Notes under the pieces: generated by a model | Told to the model about the DNA's origin: nothing | The model's database searches: none | Seen by the model: the letters and a program-made list of their open reading frames with translations, nothing else | Source of the DNA: JAIVJM01 sp963816985 | GTDB taxonomy: Bacteria > Acidobacteriota > Blastocatellia > Pyrinomonadales > Pyrinomonadaceae | NCBI GenBank assembly: GCA_963816985.1 | Contig: CAWFMF010000004.1 | Coordinates: 4,092,001 to 4,156,000, forward strand | Length of the DNA stretch: 64,000 nucleotides | Direction of reading: 5' to 3' | Translations under genes and position numbers: made by a program | In this document: positions 7,798 through 15,974 of the stretch, in pieces | Position numbering within the stretch: the stretch's first letter is position 1 | Layout of the letters: each line of letters starts with the position of its first letter

Positions 7798-8592
7798 CTA
7801 CTTGCGCAGCCAGCCGAAGAGGCCGTGGAGGATGGTCTCGCGGTTCTCCTCGTAAATCGCTTTGGTGAGGGGGATGGACATGGGGCAGACGCGGACGCAG
7901 TTCTGGGCGTTGCCGCAGTTGGTGATGCCGTCCTCGCCCATGATGCCTTCGAGTCGCTCGTCGCGGGTGGTCTTGCCCGTCGGGTGCATGTTCATGAGGC
8001 GCACCTGCGCGATGGCCTGCGGGCCGATGTAGTTGCCTTCGCCGTACTGCGGGCAGGCTTCGAGGCAGCAGCCGCACGTCATGCAGCGCGAGTAGGAGTA
8101 ACGCTCTCCGGCCTCTTCGGGCGAAATCTTGGGGCCGGGGCCGAGGTCGTGCGAGCCGTCAATCTCGACCCACGCCTTGACGCGCTTGAGGTGTTCGAAC
8201 ATCTCCGAGCGGTCAACGACGAGGTCGCGGACGTTCGGGAATTTCGACATCGGCTCAAGGGTGATGGGGCTCTGCTCCTTCAACAACTGGTCTATCAAAG
8301 CGGAGCAGGACTGCCTGACCTTGCCGTTGATGACCATCGTGCAGATGCCGCAGACCTGTTCGAGACAGTTCATGTCCCAGACGGGCGGCGTCGTCTTCTT
8401 GCCGTCGCGCGTCAGAGGGTTCTTGCGTATCTCCATCAGCGCCGAGATGACGTTGAGGTTCTGGCGGTAGGGAATCCGGAACTCTTCCCAGTAGGCGTCG
8501 GCCCCCTGCTTCTCGCGGCGGCGGATGCGGATGTCAACGGTCTTCGGGGGCGTCTTCGACGTTTGTGCGTGGCCTTCGGTGTGTGTGCTCAT
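7798..8592 (-). CDS. sdhB: Succinate dehydrogenase / fumarate reductase iron-sulfur subunit
   Basis: A 264-residue electron-transfer subunit carrying three Fe-S clusters. CLEQVCGICTM followed by a later Cys binds [2Fe-2S]. CMTCGCCLEACP and CGNAQNCVRVCP bind the [4Fe-4S] and [3Fe-4S] clusters. It passes electrons from the SdhA flavin to the quinone site at the membrane. The start ATG overlaps the sdhA stop by four bases (ATGA), so the two are translationally coupled. Last gene of the sdhCAB operon. Confidence 0.96.
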   Translation of the reverse strand: MSTHTEGHAQTSKTPPKTVDIRIRRREKQGADAYWEEFRIPYRQNLNVISALMEIRKNPLTRDGKKTTPPVWDMNCLEQVCGICTMVINGKVRQSCSALIDQLLKEQSPITLEPMSKFPNVRDLVVDRSEMFEHLKRVKAWVEIDGSHDLGPGPKISPEEAGERYSYSRCMTCGCCLEACPQYGEGNYIGPQAIAQVRLMNMHPTGKTTRDERLEGIMGEDGITNCGNAQNCVRVCPMSIPLTKAIYEENRETILHGLFGWLRK

Positions 8593-9284
8593 ACCTCGTC
8601 CGATTTCCCCCCTGCGTCTTCGAGTGATTTGCCCTGCTCGGTGCGCGTCTCGACTTTACCCGAAACGGACTCGTCCACCTGCTCTTTGTTCTGCCCCCAG
8701 ACCGCCGGGCCGGAGGTGTTCGCGGGCTTCTGCTCGGAGCCCGGTTCGGGGACTTGCGTCGCGCCTTCTTTGGGCGGGAGCGTTGAGCCTTGCGCGGCGG
8801 CGACGGTCGCCGCAGACTCTTCCTTCTTGCCCTTGCTGTAGTCGCGTTTGCGCGGCGGGACTTGCGAAACGTCAACCGGCTCCCAAGAGAAGACCGGGCC
8901 TTCGCCGGAATACTCGGCGATGGTGGTCTTGAGGAAATTCTCGTCGTCGCGTTCGGGGAAGTCCGGCTTGTAGTGCGCGCCGCGCGACTCGTTGCGGTTC
9001 AAAGCGCCGAGCGTGATGACGCGCGCCAGCTCCAACATGTTCTTCAACTGCCGCGCGTGCGGGAGCGCGTGCGTCGCCCACATGTTCGAGTCGTTGAGCG
9101 AGATGCGCTGGTAGCGTTCGAGCAGCTCAAGCAGCTTGTTGTCGGTCGCCTGAAGGCGGTCGTTATAGCGGACGACCGTCACGTTGTCGGTCATCGTCTT
9201 GCCCATCTCTTCGTGGATGACGTACTGGTTCTCCGTGCCCGACTGCTTCAGGATGCGCTGGTTAATCTCCTGCTGCCGCTTCAA
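8589..9284 (-). CDS. sdhA: Succinate dehydrogenase flavoprotein, C-terminal fragment (frameshifted)
   Basis: This frame continues SdhA after an apparent frameshift. It reads YDEELKRQQEINQRIL, followed by ENQYVIHEEMGKTMTDNVTVVRYND, the normal C-terminal helical domain. The fragment could only start itself at TTG 9284, without a ribosome site, and would lack the FAD domain. The last 85 residues, rich in Lys, Glu, Ser and Pro, extend beyond the usual SdhA end and look disordered. Joining the two frames needs removal of one base, most simply one C of the CC at 9317-9318 (plus strand). Confidence 0.85.
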   Translation of the reverse strand: MKRQQEINQRILKQSGTENQYVIHEEMGKTMTDNVTVVRYNDRLQATDNKLLELLERYQRISLNDSNMWATHALPHARQLKNMLELARVITLGALNRNESRGAHYKPDFPERDDENFLKTTIAEYSGEGPVFSWEPVDVSQVPPRKRDYSKGKKEESAATVAAAQGSTLPPKEGATQVPEPGSEQKPANTSGPAVWGQNKEQVDESVSGKVETRTEQGKSLEDAGGKSDEV

Positions 9285-10608
9285 CTCTTCGTCGTAAATC
9301 CTGGAGCCGTCCTGCGCCGTTGCGCTCGACGTTTTTGGCGAACTCGATGGCCGCCGGGGCGGCGACGAAGCCGCCGTAGACGCAACTGACGAGTGAGTTC
9401 GCGCCGAGGCGGTTCGCGCCGTGAATCGAGTAGTCGCACTCGCCCGCCGCCAAAAGGCCCGGAATGTTCGTCCGCTGCTCGAAGTCCACCCAGAGGCCGC
9501 CCATCGAATAGTGGACGCCGGGGAAGATTCTCATCGGCACGTGGCGCGGGTCGTCGCCGACGAACATCTCGTAGATTTCTAAGATAGCGCCGAGCTTGCG
9601 GTCTAAGGTCTCGGCGGGGATGTGCGTCAAGTCGAGATAGACCTGATTGTCGCCGCCGACGCCGAAGCCTTCGAGGCAGACCTGAAAAATTTCGCGCGTC
9701 GCGATGTCGCGCGGGACGAGGTTGCCGTAGGCCGGGTATTTCTCTTCGAGGAAGTACCAACGCTCCTTCTCAGGGATGGACGAAGGCGAGCGCGTGTCGT
9801 TCTTCGCCTTCGGAACCCACACGCGCCCGCCCTCGCCGCGCGCCGACTCCGACATCAGCCGGAGCTTGTCTTCGCCCGGTATCGAGGTCGGGTGAACCTG
9901 TATGAACTCGCCGTTGGCGTAGCGCGCGCCCTGCTGGTAGCAGGCCGAGACCGCAGACCCCGTGCAGACCATCGAGTTCGTGGACTTGCCGAAGATGAGG
10001 CCGGGGCCGCCCGTCGCCATGATGACTGCATCCGCCGGGAAGACTTTCAACTCTAAGGTCGAACGCTCCATCGCGACGAGGCCGCGGCAGACGCCGTGGC
10101 CGTCCAAGACGAGCGACATCATCTCCCAGCTCTCGTACTTCTTAACTTTGCCTTCGACCTCTCGGCGTCGCACCTGCTCGTCGAGCGCGTAGAGAAGTTG
10201 TTGACCGGTCGAGGCTCCGGCGAAGGCCGTCCGGTGATGCTTCGTCCCGCCGAAGCGGCGGAAGTCGAGGAGTCCTTCCTTCGTCCGCGAGAAGGGGACG
10301 CCCATGCGGTCGAAGAGGTAGATGATGGAGGGAGCCATCTCGCACATCGCCTTGGCGGGCGGCTGGTTGGCGAGGAAGTCGCCGCCGTAGACCGTGTCGT
10401 CGAAGTGCTCCCACGTCGAGTCGCCTTCGCCCTTCGTGTTGACCGCGCCGTTGATGCCGCCCTGCGCGCAGACCGAGTGCGAGCGTTTGACGGGGACGAC
10501 CGAGAAGAGGTCAACCGCGTGCCCGGCCTCGGCGATCTTCATCGCCGCCGCGAGCCCCGCCAAGCCCCCGCCCACAATCGCTATCCGGATGCCGTTTTGT
10601 GCCGCCAT
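9262..10608 (-). CDS. sdhA: Succinate dehydrogenase flavoprotein, N-terminal fragment (frameshifted)
   Basis: SdhA oxidises succinate with covalently bound FAD. Visible are the FAD-binding GGGLAGLAAA at residues 13-22, the flavin-attachment motif RSHSVCAQGGINGA, the HRTAFAG region, and the substrate/FAD elements HYSMGGLWVD and GANRLGANSL. After FAKNVERN the frame drifts into unrelated sequence and stops at 9262, while the true continuation lies in another frame. An active TCA enzyme would need the frame restored, so a base-calling error is as likely as a mutation. Second gene of sdhCAB, seven bases after sdhC. Confidence 0.9.
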   Translation of the reverse strand: MAAQNGIRIAIVGGGLAGLAAAMKIAEAGHAVDLFSVVPVKRSHSVCAQGGINGAVNTKGEGDSTWEHFDDTVYGGDFLANQPPAKAMCEMAPSIIYLFDRMGVPFSRTKEGLLDFRRFGGTKHHRTAFAGASTGQQLLYALDEQVRRREVEGKVKKYESWEMMSLVLDGHGVCRGLVAMERSTLELKVFPADAVIMATGGPGLIFGKSTNSMVCTGSAVSACYQQGARYANGEFIQVHPTSIPGEDKLRLMSESARGEGGRVWVPKAKNDTRSPSSIPEKERWYFLEEKYPAYGNLVPRDIATREIFQVCLEGFGVGGDNQVYLDLTHIPAETLDRKLGAILEIYEMFVGDDPRHVPMRIFPGVHYSMGGLWVDFEQRTNIPGLLAAGECDYSIHGANRLGANSLVSCVYGGFVAAPAAIEFAKNVERNGAGRLQDLRRRVEAAAGD

Positions 10609-10614
10609 AGTTTT

Positions 10615-11304
10615 TTAGAGAATCCCCTCCAGCAGTCCGCCATTGCGCCACGCGAACGCCATCGTCACGTTGATCCAGAGCAGGAGCAGCACGACGCCGA
10701 AGCCGATGCAGGCGTAGCCCGTCAGGCGTTGCGCGCGCTCGCCGATGACGATGCCCCAGTCAACGGCGAAGAGCCAGATGCCGTTGGCGAAGTGCCAGAT
10801 GGTCGAGACGATGCCGACGAAGTAGATGACGAGTATCCACCACATCTGAAACTCGGCGGAGACGATCTCGTAAGCCTTGTTGGGTGCGTGCGCAACCGAG
10901 GTCTCGTTGAGCCCCGGTATCAGGCCGAAGCGGAAGTTCAGGAGGTGGAAGAGGATGAAGAAGAAGAGAATCATCCCCGTGATGCGCTGGACGGTGTAGA
11001 ACCAGTTGCGCGGGTACGGGTACTTGAGGTTGTTGGGCCGCATCTCCCACGTAATGAAGAGCCCGTAAAGCGCATGGTAGAGCAGCGGGATGAAGATGAA
11101 GCCGATCTCGACGAAGAGGATGTAGGGGATGTTCTGGAGGTCGCCGACCGCCGCGTTGAAGTGGTCTCTGCCGACCCGCCAGTCCGGGTTCACCGCCTTC
11201 GAGTTGGTGTAGAGGTGTTCGAGGAGGAACGCACCCAGCGGCACAATCCCCGTGAGCTGGTGCAGTTTGCGCAGGACGAATGTTCTGCTCAGACGAACGG
11301 CCAT
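10615..11304 (-). CDS. sdhC: Succinate dehydrogenase cytochrome b558 subunit
   Basis: A 229-residue membrane anchor with five predicted transmembrane segments, as in the di-haem cytochrome b of menaquinone-type complexes (B. subtilis/Wolinella class). Candidate haem-ligand histidines occur in RKLHQLTG, LLEHLY, LYHALYG, FHLLNF and STIWHFANG. It anchors SdhAB to the inner membrane and hands electrons to quinone. No separate SdhD is present, as expected for this type. First gene of the operon, with a promoter-like site upstream. Confidence 0.93.
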   Translation of the reverse strand: MAVRLSRTFVLRKLHQLTGIVPLGAFLLEHLYTNSKAVNPDWRVGRDHFNAAVGDLQNIPYILFVEIGFIFIPLLYHALYGLFITWEMRPNNLKYPYPRNWFYTVQRITGMILFFFILFHLLNFRFGLIPGLNETSVAHAPNKAYEIVSAEFQMWWILVIYFVGIVSTIWHFANGIWLFAVDWGIVIGERAQRLTGYACIGFGVVLLLLWINVTMAFAWRNGGLLEGIL

Positions 11305-11604
11305 GACGGAAATCTCTCTCCTTCGCCGGGGGCCGAGACGTGCGCACTTCCGGCGGGCGCGGCGCTCCCCGCAGAGCGCTTCACGTTAGAAATTGTGTTG
11401 AGCGGCCATGATTATAACGACCGACGGCGGAAAAGCAATCACGCGGCGCGGCCCGCCGCCCCATCCCCCTCCGGCCTCCGCCCCCCGGCCTCCGAGCCCG
11501 CCACATTGTTTAGACGTTTGTTGATGCAGGAGTGTAGCCCGCGCGGCTTATAAGGTAAAATGAAAAATACTTGGTAGCTTGGTAAAGGATACTTATTAAA
11601 CCCG
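11305..11604. other. Divergent intergenic region between sdhC and a LysR gene
   Basis: About 300 bases with no gene. It contains the promoter-like site for sdhCAB and an AT-rich stretch before the LysR start (11555-11600). LysR proteins often control the divergently transcribed neighbour, so an operator may lie here, but no T-N11-A palindrome stands out convincingly. Confidence 0.5.
11411..11438 (-). promoter_or_regulatory. Probable sigma70-type promoter of sdhCAB
   Basis: On the minus strand a perfect TATAAT (11416-11411) follows TTGCTT (11438-11433) with a 16-base spacer, about 107 bases upstream of the sdhC start. The -10 box is exact and the -35 box is partial. Confidence 0.5.
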
Positions 11605-12486
11605 GTGCAGATCGAATCCCTCAAAATCTTCTGCGACCTCGTCGAGACGCAGAGCTTTTCTCAGGCGGCGGAGCGCAACTTCGTCACACAGTCGGCTGTC
11701 AGCCAGCAGGTGCGCTCGCTCGAAGAGAGGTTCAAGCGTCGTCTGCTCGAACGCGTGCGCGGGCGGCGCGACCTGCACCTGACTCCGGCGGGCGAAGCCT
11801 TCTACGAGTCGAGCCGCGAAGTCCTTCGGGCCTACTCGCAGCTCGAAGAGAGCATGCGGCAGTTGACCGGGACGGTGAGCGGCACGGTGCGCGTGGCGAC
11901 CGTCTACAGCGTCGGCCTGCACGAGCTGCCGCCGGTCGTCCGCCAGTTCATGACGAGCTACCCGCAGGCCAAGATTGACCTCGAATACAGCCGCACGACG
12001 CGCATCGTGCGCGACGTGCTGAGCGGCGCGGTCGAGTTGGGCGTCGTCGCCTTCCCCGAACGCAGGCGCGGCCTCGAAGTCGTGCTGCTCGGCGGCGACC
12101 GCCTCGTCCTCATCTGCCCGCCGGGCCACGCCTTCGCCAAAAGGAAGAAGCTCTCGGCGACCGACCTGCAAGGGCAGGACTTCGTGCTCTTCGAGCGCGA
12201 CATCCCGACGCGCCGCGCCACCGACCGCATCCTTCGCTCGCACGGCGTAGGCGTCCAGCGCGTCGCCGAGTTCGACAACATCGAGACCATCAAGCGCGCC
12301 GTCGAAGTCGGACTCGGCGTCGCCATCGTCCCGCGCCCCTCCGTGCTCGACGAAGAGCGCACGGGCCAGCTCGCCGTCATCCCGCTCGCCGAACCCGAAT
12401 GGAAACGCTCGGTCGGCGTCATCTACCGCAGCGACCGCTCCCTCGGCACGGCGGCGCAGAAGTTCATCGAGCTGCTGGCGAAGTAG
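11605..12486 (+). CDS. LysR family transcriptional regulator
   Basis: A 293-residue regulator starting at GTG 11605. Residues 1-60 form the winged helix-turn-helix (FSQAAERNFVTQSAVSQQVRSLEERF). The rest is the periplasmic-binding-protein-like effector domain, with a typical C-terminal GLGVAIVPRP. The sequence resembles the CysL/CbbR-like group, but the effector is not predictable. It is divergent from sdhCAB, so control of that operon is possible. The stop codon is followed immediately by a heptamer hairpin. Confidence 0.93.
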   Translation: MQIESLKIFCDLVETQSFSQAAERNFVTQSAVSQQVRSLEERFKRRLLERVRGRRDLHLTPAGEAFYESSREVLRAYSQLEESMRQLTGTVSGTVRVATVYSVGLHELPPVVRQFMTSYPQAKIDLEYSRTTRIVRDVLSGAVELGVVAFPERRRGLEVVLLGGDRLVLICPPGHAFAKRKKLSATDLQGQDFVLFERDIPTRRATDRILRSHGVGVQRVAEFDNIETIKRAVEVGLGVAIVPRPSVLDEERTGQLAVIPLAEPEWKRSVGVIYRSDRSLGTAAQKFIELLAK

Positions 12487-12569
12487 TTCAAGGTTCAAAG
12501 TTCAAAGTTCAAAGTTAATAACAGGACTTTGATTTCAACTTTGAACTTTGAACTTTGAACCTTGAACTT
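12487..12569. repeat. Heptad hairpin, unit TTCAAAG
   Basis: Four heptamers (TTCAAGG, then TTCAAAG three times, 12487-12514) start on the base after the LysR stop codon. The reverse complement array (units CTTTGAA) ends directly before the amidase ATG at 12570. The loop is about 20 bases. The element therefore occupies the whole gap from stop to start and leaves no ribosome binding site. Confidence 0.92.
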
Positions 12570-14327
12570 ATGACCGACGAACTGACCAACTTCTCAGCCT
12601 CCCGGCTCGCCGAACTTATACGCCGCCGCGAAGTCTCGCCGGTCGAGGTCGTGCGGGCTCATCTGAGTCGCATCGAACGCCTCAACCCGGAGTTGAACGC
12701 CGTCGTGACGCTCGCGCCCGACGCGCTCGAACGTGCGCGGGAAGCGGAGGCGGCGTTGATGCGCGGCGAGGCGAAGGGCTCTCTGTGCGGCGTGCCCTTG
12801 ACGGTCAAGGATACGATTGAGGTGCGGGGCTTGAGGGCGACGAGCGGCTCGAAGGCGCGCGCCGGTTATGTCCCTGACGTGGACGCACCGGCGGTCGGGC
12901 GGCTGCGCGCGGCGGGCGCGATTATTTTGGGGAAGACGAACGCCTCGGAGCTGGCGCTCGATTACACGACGGACAATCCGGTCTTCGGTCGGACGAGTAA
13001 CCCGCACGATTTGTCGCGGACGCCGGGCGGTTCGAGCGGCGGTTGCGCGGCGGCGGTCGCGGCCCGTCTCTCGGCGGCGAGTCTGGGCAGCGACCTCGCG
13101 GGTTCCGTCCGCATCCCGGCGCACTTCTGCGGCGTCGCGGGGCTCAAACCGACGGCGGGGCGCGTGCCCGGCGCGGGACATTTTCCAGTGCTCGGCGGGG
13201 CTTACGCGCTCGGCGCTGGTCTGGGGCCGCTCGCAAGGGGCGTCGAAGACCTCTCGCTTTTCTTTCAAGTCCTATCGGGCGGCGCGTATCGGCACGCGCC
13301 TGATGAGTGGGACGAACCGCTTCAAATATCGGAACTGTTGCCGAGAGGCGCGAGCGTCGCGTGCTACACGGATGACGGCGTCGTGCCGGTCGGGGACGAG
13401 TTGAAGGAGGCGGTCTACGCGGCGGCGTCGGCGTTAAAGGCCGCAGGATTGAACGTCGTCGAAGAGCGACCGCCGTTTGTCGAGCGTGCGACGGAGATGT
13501 GGCTCAAGCTCTTCTCGCACGCGACGCGGCGGATGGTCTCCGCGACCTACGCGGGGCGAGAGGAGACGGCGGGGCCGGTCGCGCGTGCCATCATGAAGCG
13601 CGCGTCGAAGGAAGAGCCTCCGGCGCTCGACTCGTTCATGGACGCGTGGGAGGAGCGCGACCGACTGCGCGCGTCTCTGTTGGAGTGGATGGAGACGCGG
13701 CCCTTAGTCATCGCTCCCGTGGGCGCGCTCGCGGCGTTCGGGCATGATGAAGGAAGACGTTTTACGGTCGGCGATAAAGAACTCGGACTCTTCGACGCCT
13801 TCGGCTACGCGCAGGCGTTCAACGTCTTCGACCTGCCCGTGGTCTGCGTCCCCGCCGGGAGGACGGCGGGAGGATTGCCCGTGGGAGTCCAGATAGTCGG
13901 GCGGCCTTTCGAGGAGGGTCGCGTGCTCCGCGCGGCGCGCGTCGTCGAAGAGGCGCTCGGCGTCGCGGGACTCGATGCCGGGGACTCTTCCAAACAAGGG
14001 AGGGAATCCGATATAGTCTCTCGACACACCTTGCGCCGCCTGACGAGACGTTCGGACGGCTTGAGACGTGCGCTTCTTCAACTTCCCCTTCGACGGAGGC
14101 CCTATGGAATTCGGAATCCTTTTCTTCTTCCTCTTCATCGCCATCGCCGCGCTGGTCGTCGCCTCCAAGACGATCAAGATCGTGCCGCAGTCAACCGTCC
14201 TGCTCGTCGAGCGTTTGGGCCGCTTCAACCGCTTGGCCGCGAGCGGCCTCAACGTGCTCATCCCTTTCCTCGACAAGCCGCGCGCGGTCTACTGGTCGAG
14301 CGTCCGGCCCGGACTGACTTCGATTGA
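12570..14327 (+). CDS. Amidase (amidase signature family), C-terminus probably frameshifted
   Basis: An amidase-signature hydrolase related to GatA and aryl-acylamidases. The Ser-Ser-Lys triad is visible as K in GVPLTVKDT, S in TPGGSSGG and S in GSDLAGSVRIP. The enzyme would cleave a C-N bond of an unknown amide; no gatB or gatC is near, so it is probably not a tRNA amidotransferase. The conserved part ends near base 13970. After that the frame runs on as Arg-rich sequence to 14327, overlapping the SPFH gene by 224 bases. A single surplus base would make it stop at TAG 14014-14016, with normal spacing to the next gene. Confidence 0.8.
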   Translation: MTDELTNFSASRLAELIRRREVSPVEVVRAHLSRIERLNPELNAVVTLAPDALERAREAEAALMRGEAKGSLCGVPLTVKDTIEVRGLRATSGSKARAGYVPDVDAPAVGRLRAAGAIILGKTNASELALDYTTDNPVFGRTSNPHDLSRTPGGSSGGCAAAVAARLSAASLGSDLAGSVRIPAHFCGVAGLKPTAGRVPGAGHFPVLGGAYALGAGLGPLARGVEDLSLFFQVLSGGAYRHAPDEWDEPLQISELLPRGASVACYTDDGVVPVGDELKEAVYAAASALKAAGLNVVEERPPFVERATEMWLKLFSHATRRMVSATYAGREETAGPVARAIMKRASKEEPPALDSFMDAWEERDRLRASLLEWMETRPLVIAPVGALAAFGHDEGRRFTVGDKELGLFDAFGYAQAFNVFDLPVVCVPAGRTAGGLPVGVQIVGRPFEEGRVLRAARVVEEALGVAGLDAGDSSKQGRESDIVSRHTLRRLTRRSDGLRRALLQLPLRRRPYGIRNPFLLPLHRHRRAGRRLQDDQDRAAVNRPARRAFGPLQPLGRERPQRAHPFPRQAARGLLVERPARTDFD

Positions 14328-15123
14328 CCTCCGCGAGCAGTTCATAGACCTCCCGCCGCAGCCCGTCATCACGCGCGACAACGTGACGATTCACGTGGAC
14401 TCGGTCGTCTACTGGCAGATCACAGACCCCGAAAAGGCGGTCTACGAAGTCAACGACCTCGTCGGCGGCATCGTCCAGTTGACCATCACCGGGATGCGCG
14501 CCGTGATGGGCGAGATGGATTTGGATCACACGCTCTCCTCGCGCGACCAGATTAACGCCAAGCTCCGGCTCATCCTCGACGAGGCGACCGACAAGTGGGG
14601 CGTCAAGGTGACGCGCGTGGACGTGAAGAACATCACCCCTCCGGAAGACGTGCGCCTCACGATGGAGAAGCAGATGACCGCCGAGCGCAACCGCCGCGCG
14701 CTCGTCCTTCAGGCCGAGGGCGACAAGCAGGCCGCCATCACCCGCGCCGAGGGCGAGAAGCAGGCCGCCGTGACGCGCGCCGAGGGCGAGAAGCAGTCAG
14801 CCATCCTGCAAGCCGAAGGCGCGGCGCAGGCGCGGCTCCGCAACGCCGAGGCCGAGTCCGAAGCCATCGCGCAGGTCGCGCGCGTGATACTCGACCACGG
14901 CAACCCCGCGCAGTACCTCATCACCCAACGCTACATCGAGAGTCTCAGGGACATGTCGCGCGGCCAAAACGCGAAGGTCATCTTCATGCCGGTCGAGACC
15001 TCCGCCATGCTCTCCAGCATCGGCGCGATTAAAGAAATGCTCTCCGAAACAGGCGAGACGCGCACGCGCGACGACGAGCAGCAGCGACAGCAGACGCGGC
15101 CACGACAGTTGCCGAACGGTTGA
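14104..15123 (+). CDS. SPFH/band-7 membrane protein (stomatin/QmcA-like)
   Basis: A 339-residue protein from ATG 14104, which has CGGAGG five bases upstream. One N-terminal membrane segment (residues 4-22) is followed by the SPFH domain (VERLGRFNRLAASGLNVLIPFLD, TRDNVTIHVDSVVYWQITDP). A long Ala/Glu coiled region has repeated AEGEKQAA units (about residues 200-250). Such proteins form large oligomeric rings or microdomains on the inner membrane and often modulate proteases. No NfeD-type partner gene is adjacent. Confidence 0.9.
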   Translation: MEFGILFFFLFIAIAALVVASKTIKIVPQSTVLLVERLGRFNRLAASGLNVLIPFLDKPRAVYWSSVRPGLTSIDLREQFIDLPPQPVITRDNVTIHVDSVVYWQITDPEKAVYEVNDLVGGIVQLTITGMRAVMGEMDLDHTLSSRDQINAKLRLILDEATDKWGVKVTRVDVKNITPPEDVRLTMEKQMTAERNRRALVLQAEGDKQAAITRAEGEKQAAVTRAEGEKQSAILQAEGAAQARLRNAEAESEAIAQVARVILDHGNPAQYLITQRYIESLRDMSRGQNAKVIFMPVETSAMLSSIGAIKEMLSETGETRTRDDEQQRQQTRPRQLPNG

Positions 15124-15174
15124 GAGCCTTACCGGAACAATCCCAAGGTCAATTAAATCCCCGAAGGGGATTGA

Positions 15175-15366
15175 GATAATAGCCGGGGGCAAAGCGAAAG
15201 CGCGCCAGCGTTTGAGCGACGCCCCCGGAACAGATAAGGAAATAAATCCGACCCTGAAAGGGTCGCACCTCCACGTGGAGGCGCGACCCTTTCAGGGTCG
15301 GAATCATTTTTGCGCGTGTAACCGGGGGCGTCGCAAACTTCGTTTGCTTTGCCCCCGGCTATTATC
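15175..15366. repeat. Large nested palindrome, copy 1
   Basis: The outer arms of 21 bp (15175-15195 and 15346-15366; GATAATAGCCGGGGGC core) are perfect. An inner pair of 20-bp perfect arms (15248-15267 and 15284-15303; TCCGACCC..GGGTCGC) carries the tip palindrome CCTCCACGTGGAGG. Flanking GGGG/CCCC boxes extend it to about 15151-15386. A second copy with the same layout lies at 22211-22425. The element ends near the stop codon of thpR. Confidence 0.92.
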
Positions 15367-15386
15367 TTGCGCCCTTACAGGGCGCT

Positions 15387-15968
15387 TCAAAGTTGGTGAC
15401 GAGAGATAGGCGTGTGTCGTGCGCCGCCCGGAAGGAGTTCGCTCCGCACGACGAACAACTCGGAGACCTTGAAGGCTTGCGCCTCGAACCGCGTCTCGCG
15501 GTGGAGCGCGCCGAGACGTTCGGCCCCTTCGCGTGAGCGGAGACGCGCGAGCGTGAGGTGCGGGCGAAAGGCTTTCGGCTCGCGCGTAAAACCTGCTTGC
15601 GCGCATTCGTCTTCGAACCGCGCGTGAAGCTTCTTGAGAGTGCCCGAAGGGTCTTCGACGCCGAGCCAGAGGACGCGCGGCACGCCTCCCGGCGGGAACG
15701 TGCCCGTCCCCACGACTGACAGCTCGAAAGGGCTGAAGCCCTCCGCCGCGCGTTCAGCCGCCCGCGTCAACGCCTCGACGCGCGGCAACTCGACATCCCC
15801 TAAAAATTTGAGCGTGAGGTGAAGTTTGCCGGGCTGCTCCCAAGACGCGCGGACGTGCGGAGCGGCGGCGCGCAGTTGCCCTTGATGCTCAGCCGCGCGG
15901 GCCTTGAGTTCGTTGGGCAGGTTGACCGCGCAGAACAAGCGCCACGATGTTTGTCGTTCGGGTGTCAT
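15387..15968 (-). CDS. thpR: RNA 2',3'-cyclic phosphodiesterase
   Basis: A 193-residue 2H phosphoesterase. The two HxTx catalytic motifs are HLTL at residues 50-53 and HLTL at 137-140, with the expected spacing, and the N-terminal RLFCAVNLP is typical of the ThpR/LigT group. The family opens 2',3'-cyclic phosphates on RNA ends; the biological target is unclear. The gene follows the aldehyde dehydrogenase by six bases on the same strand, so they are probably cotranscribed. Confidence 0.93.
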   Translation of the reverse strand: MTPERQTSWRLFCAVNLPNELKARAAEHQGQLRAAAPHVRASWEQPGKLHLTLKFLGDVELPRVEALTRAAERAAEGFSPFELSVVGTGTFPPGGVPRVLWLGVEDPSGTLKKLHARFEDECAQAGFTREPKAFRPHLTLARLRSREGAERLGALHRETRFEAQAFKVSELFVVRSELLPGGARHTPISRHQL

Positions 15969-15974
15969 GCCTGC

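Noticed and set aside
10096..11553. A 485-codon open frame antisense to sdhA and sdhC
   Set aside because: Its translation is charged low-complexity sequence and it crosses two real genes and the intergenic promoter; a shadow of sdhCA.
12570..14016. GatA subunit of the tRNA amidotransferase
   Set aside because: No gatB or gatC nearby and the sequence shows only general amidase-signature features.
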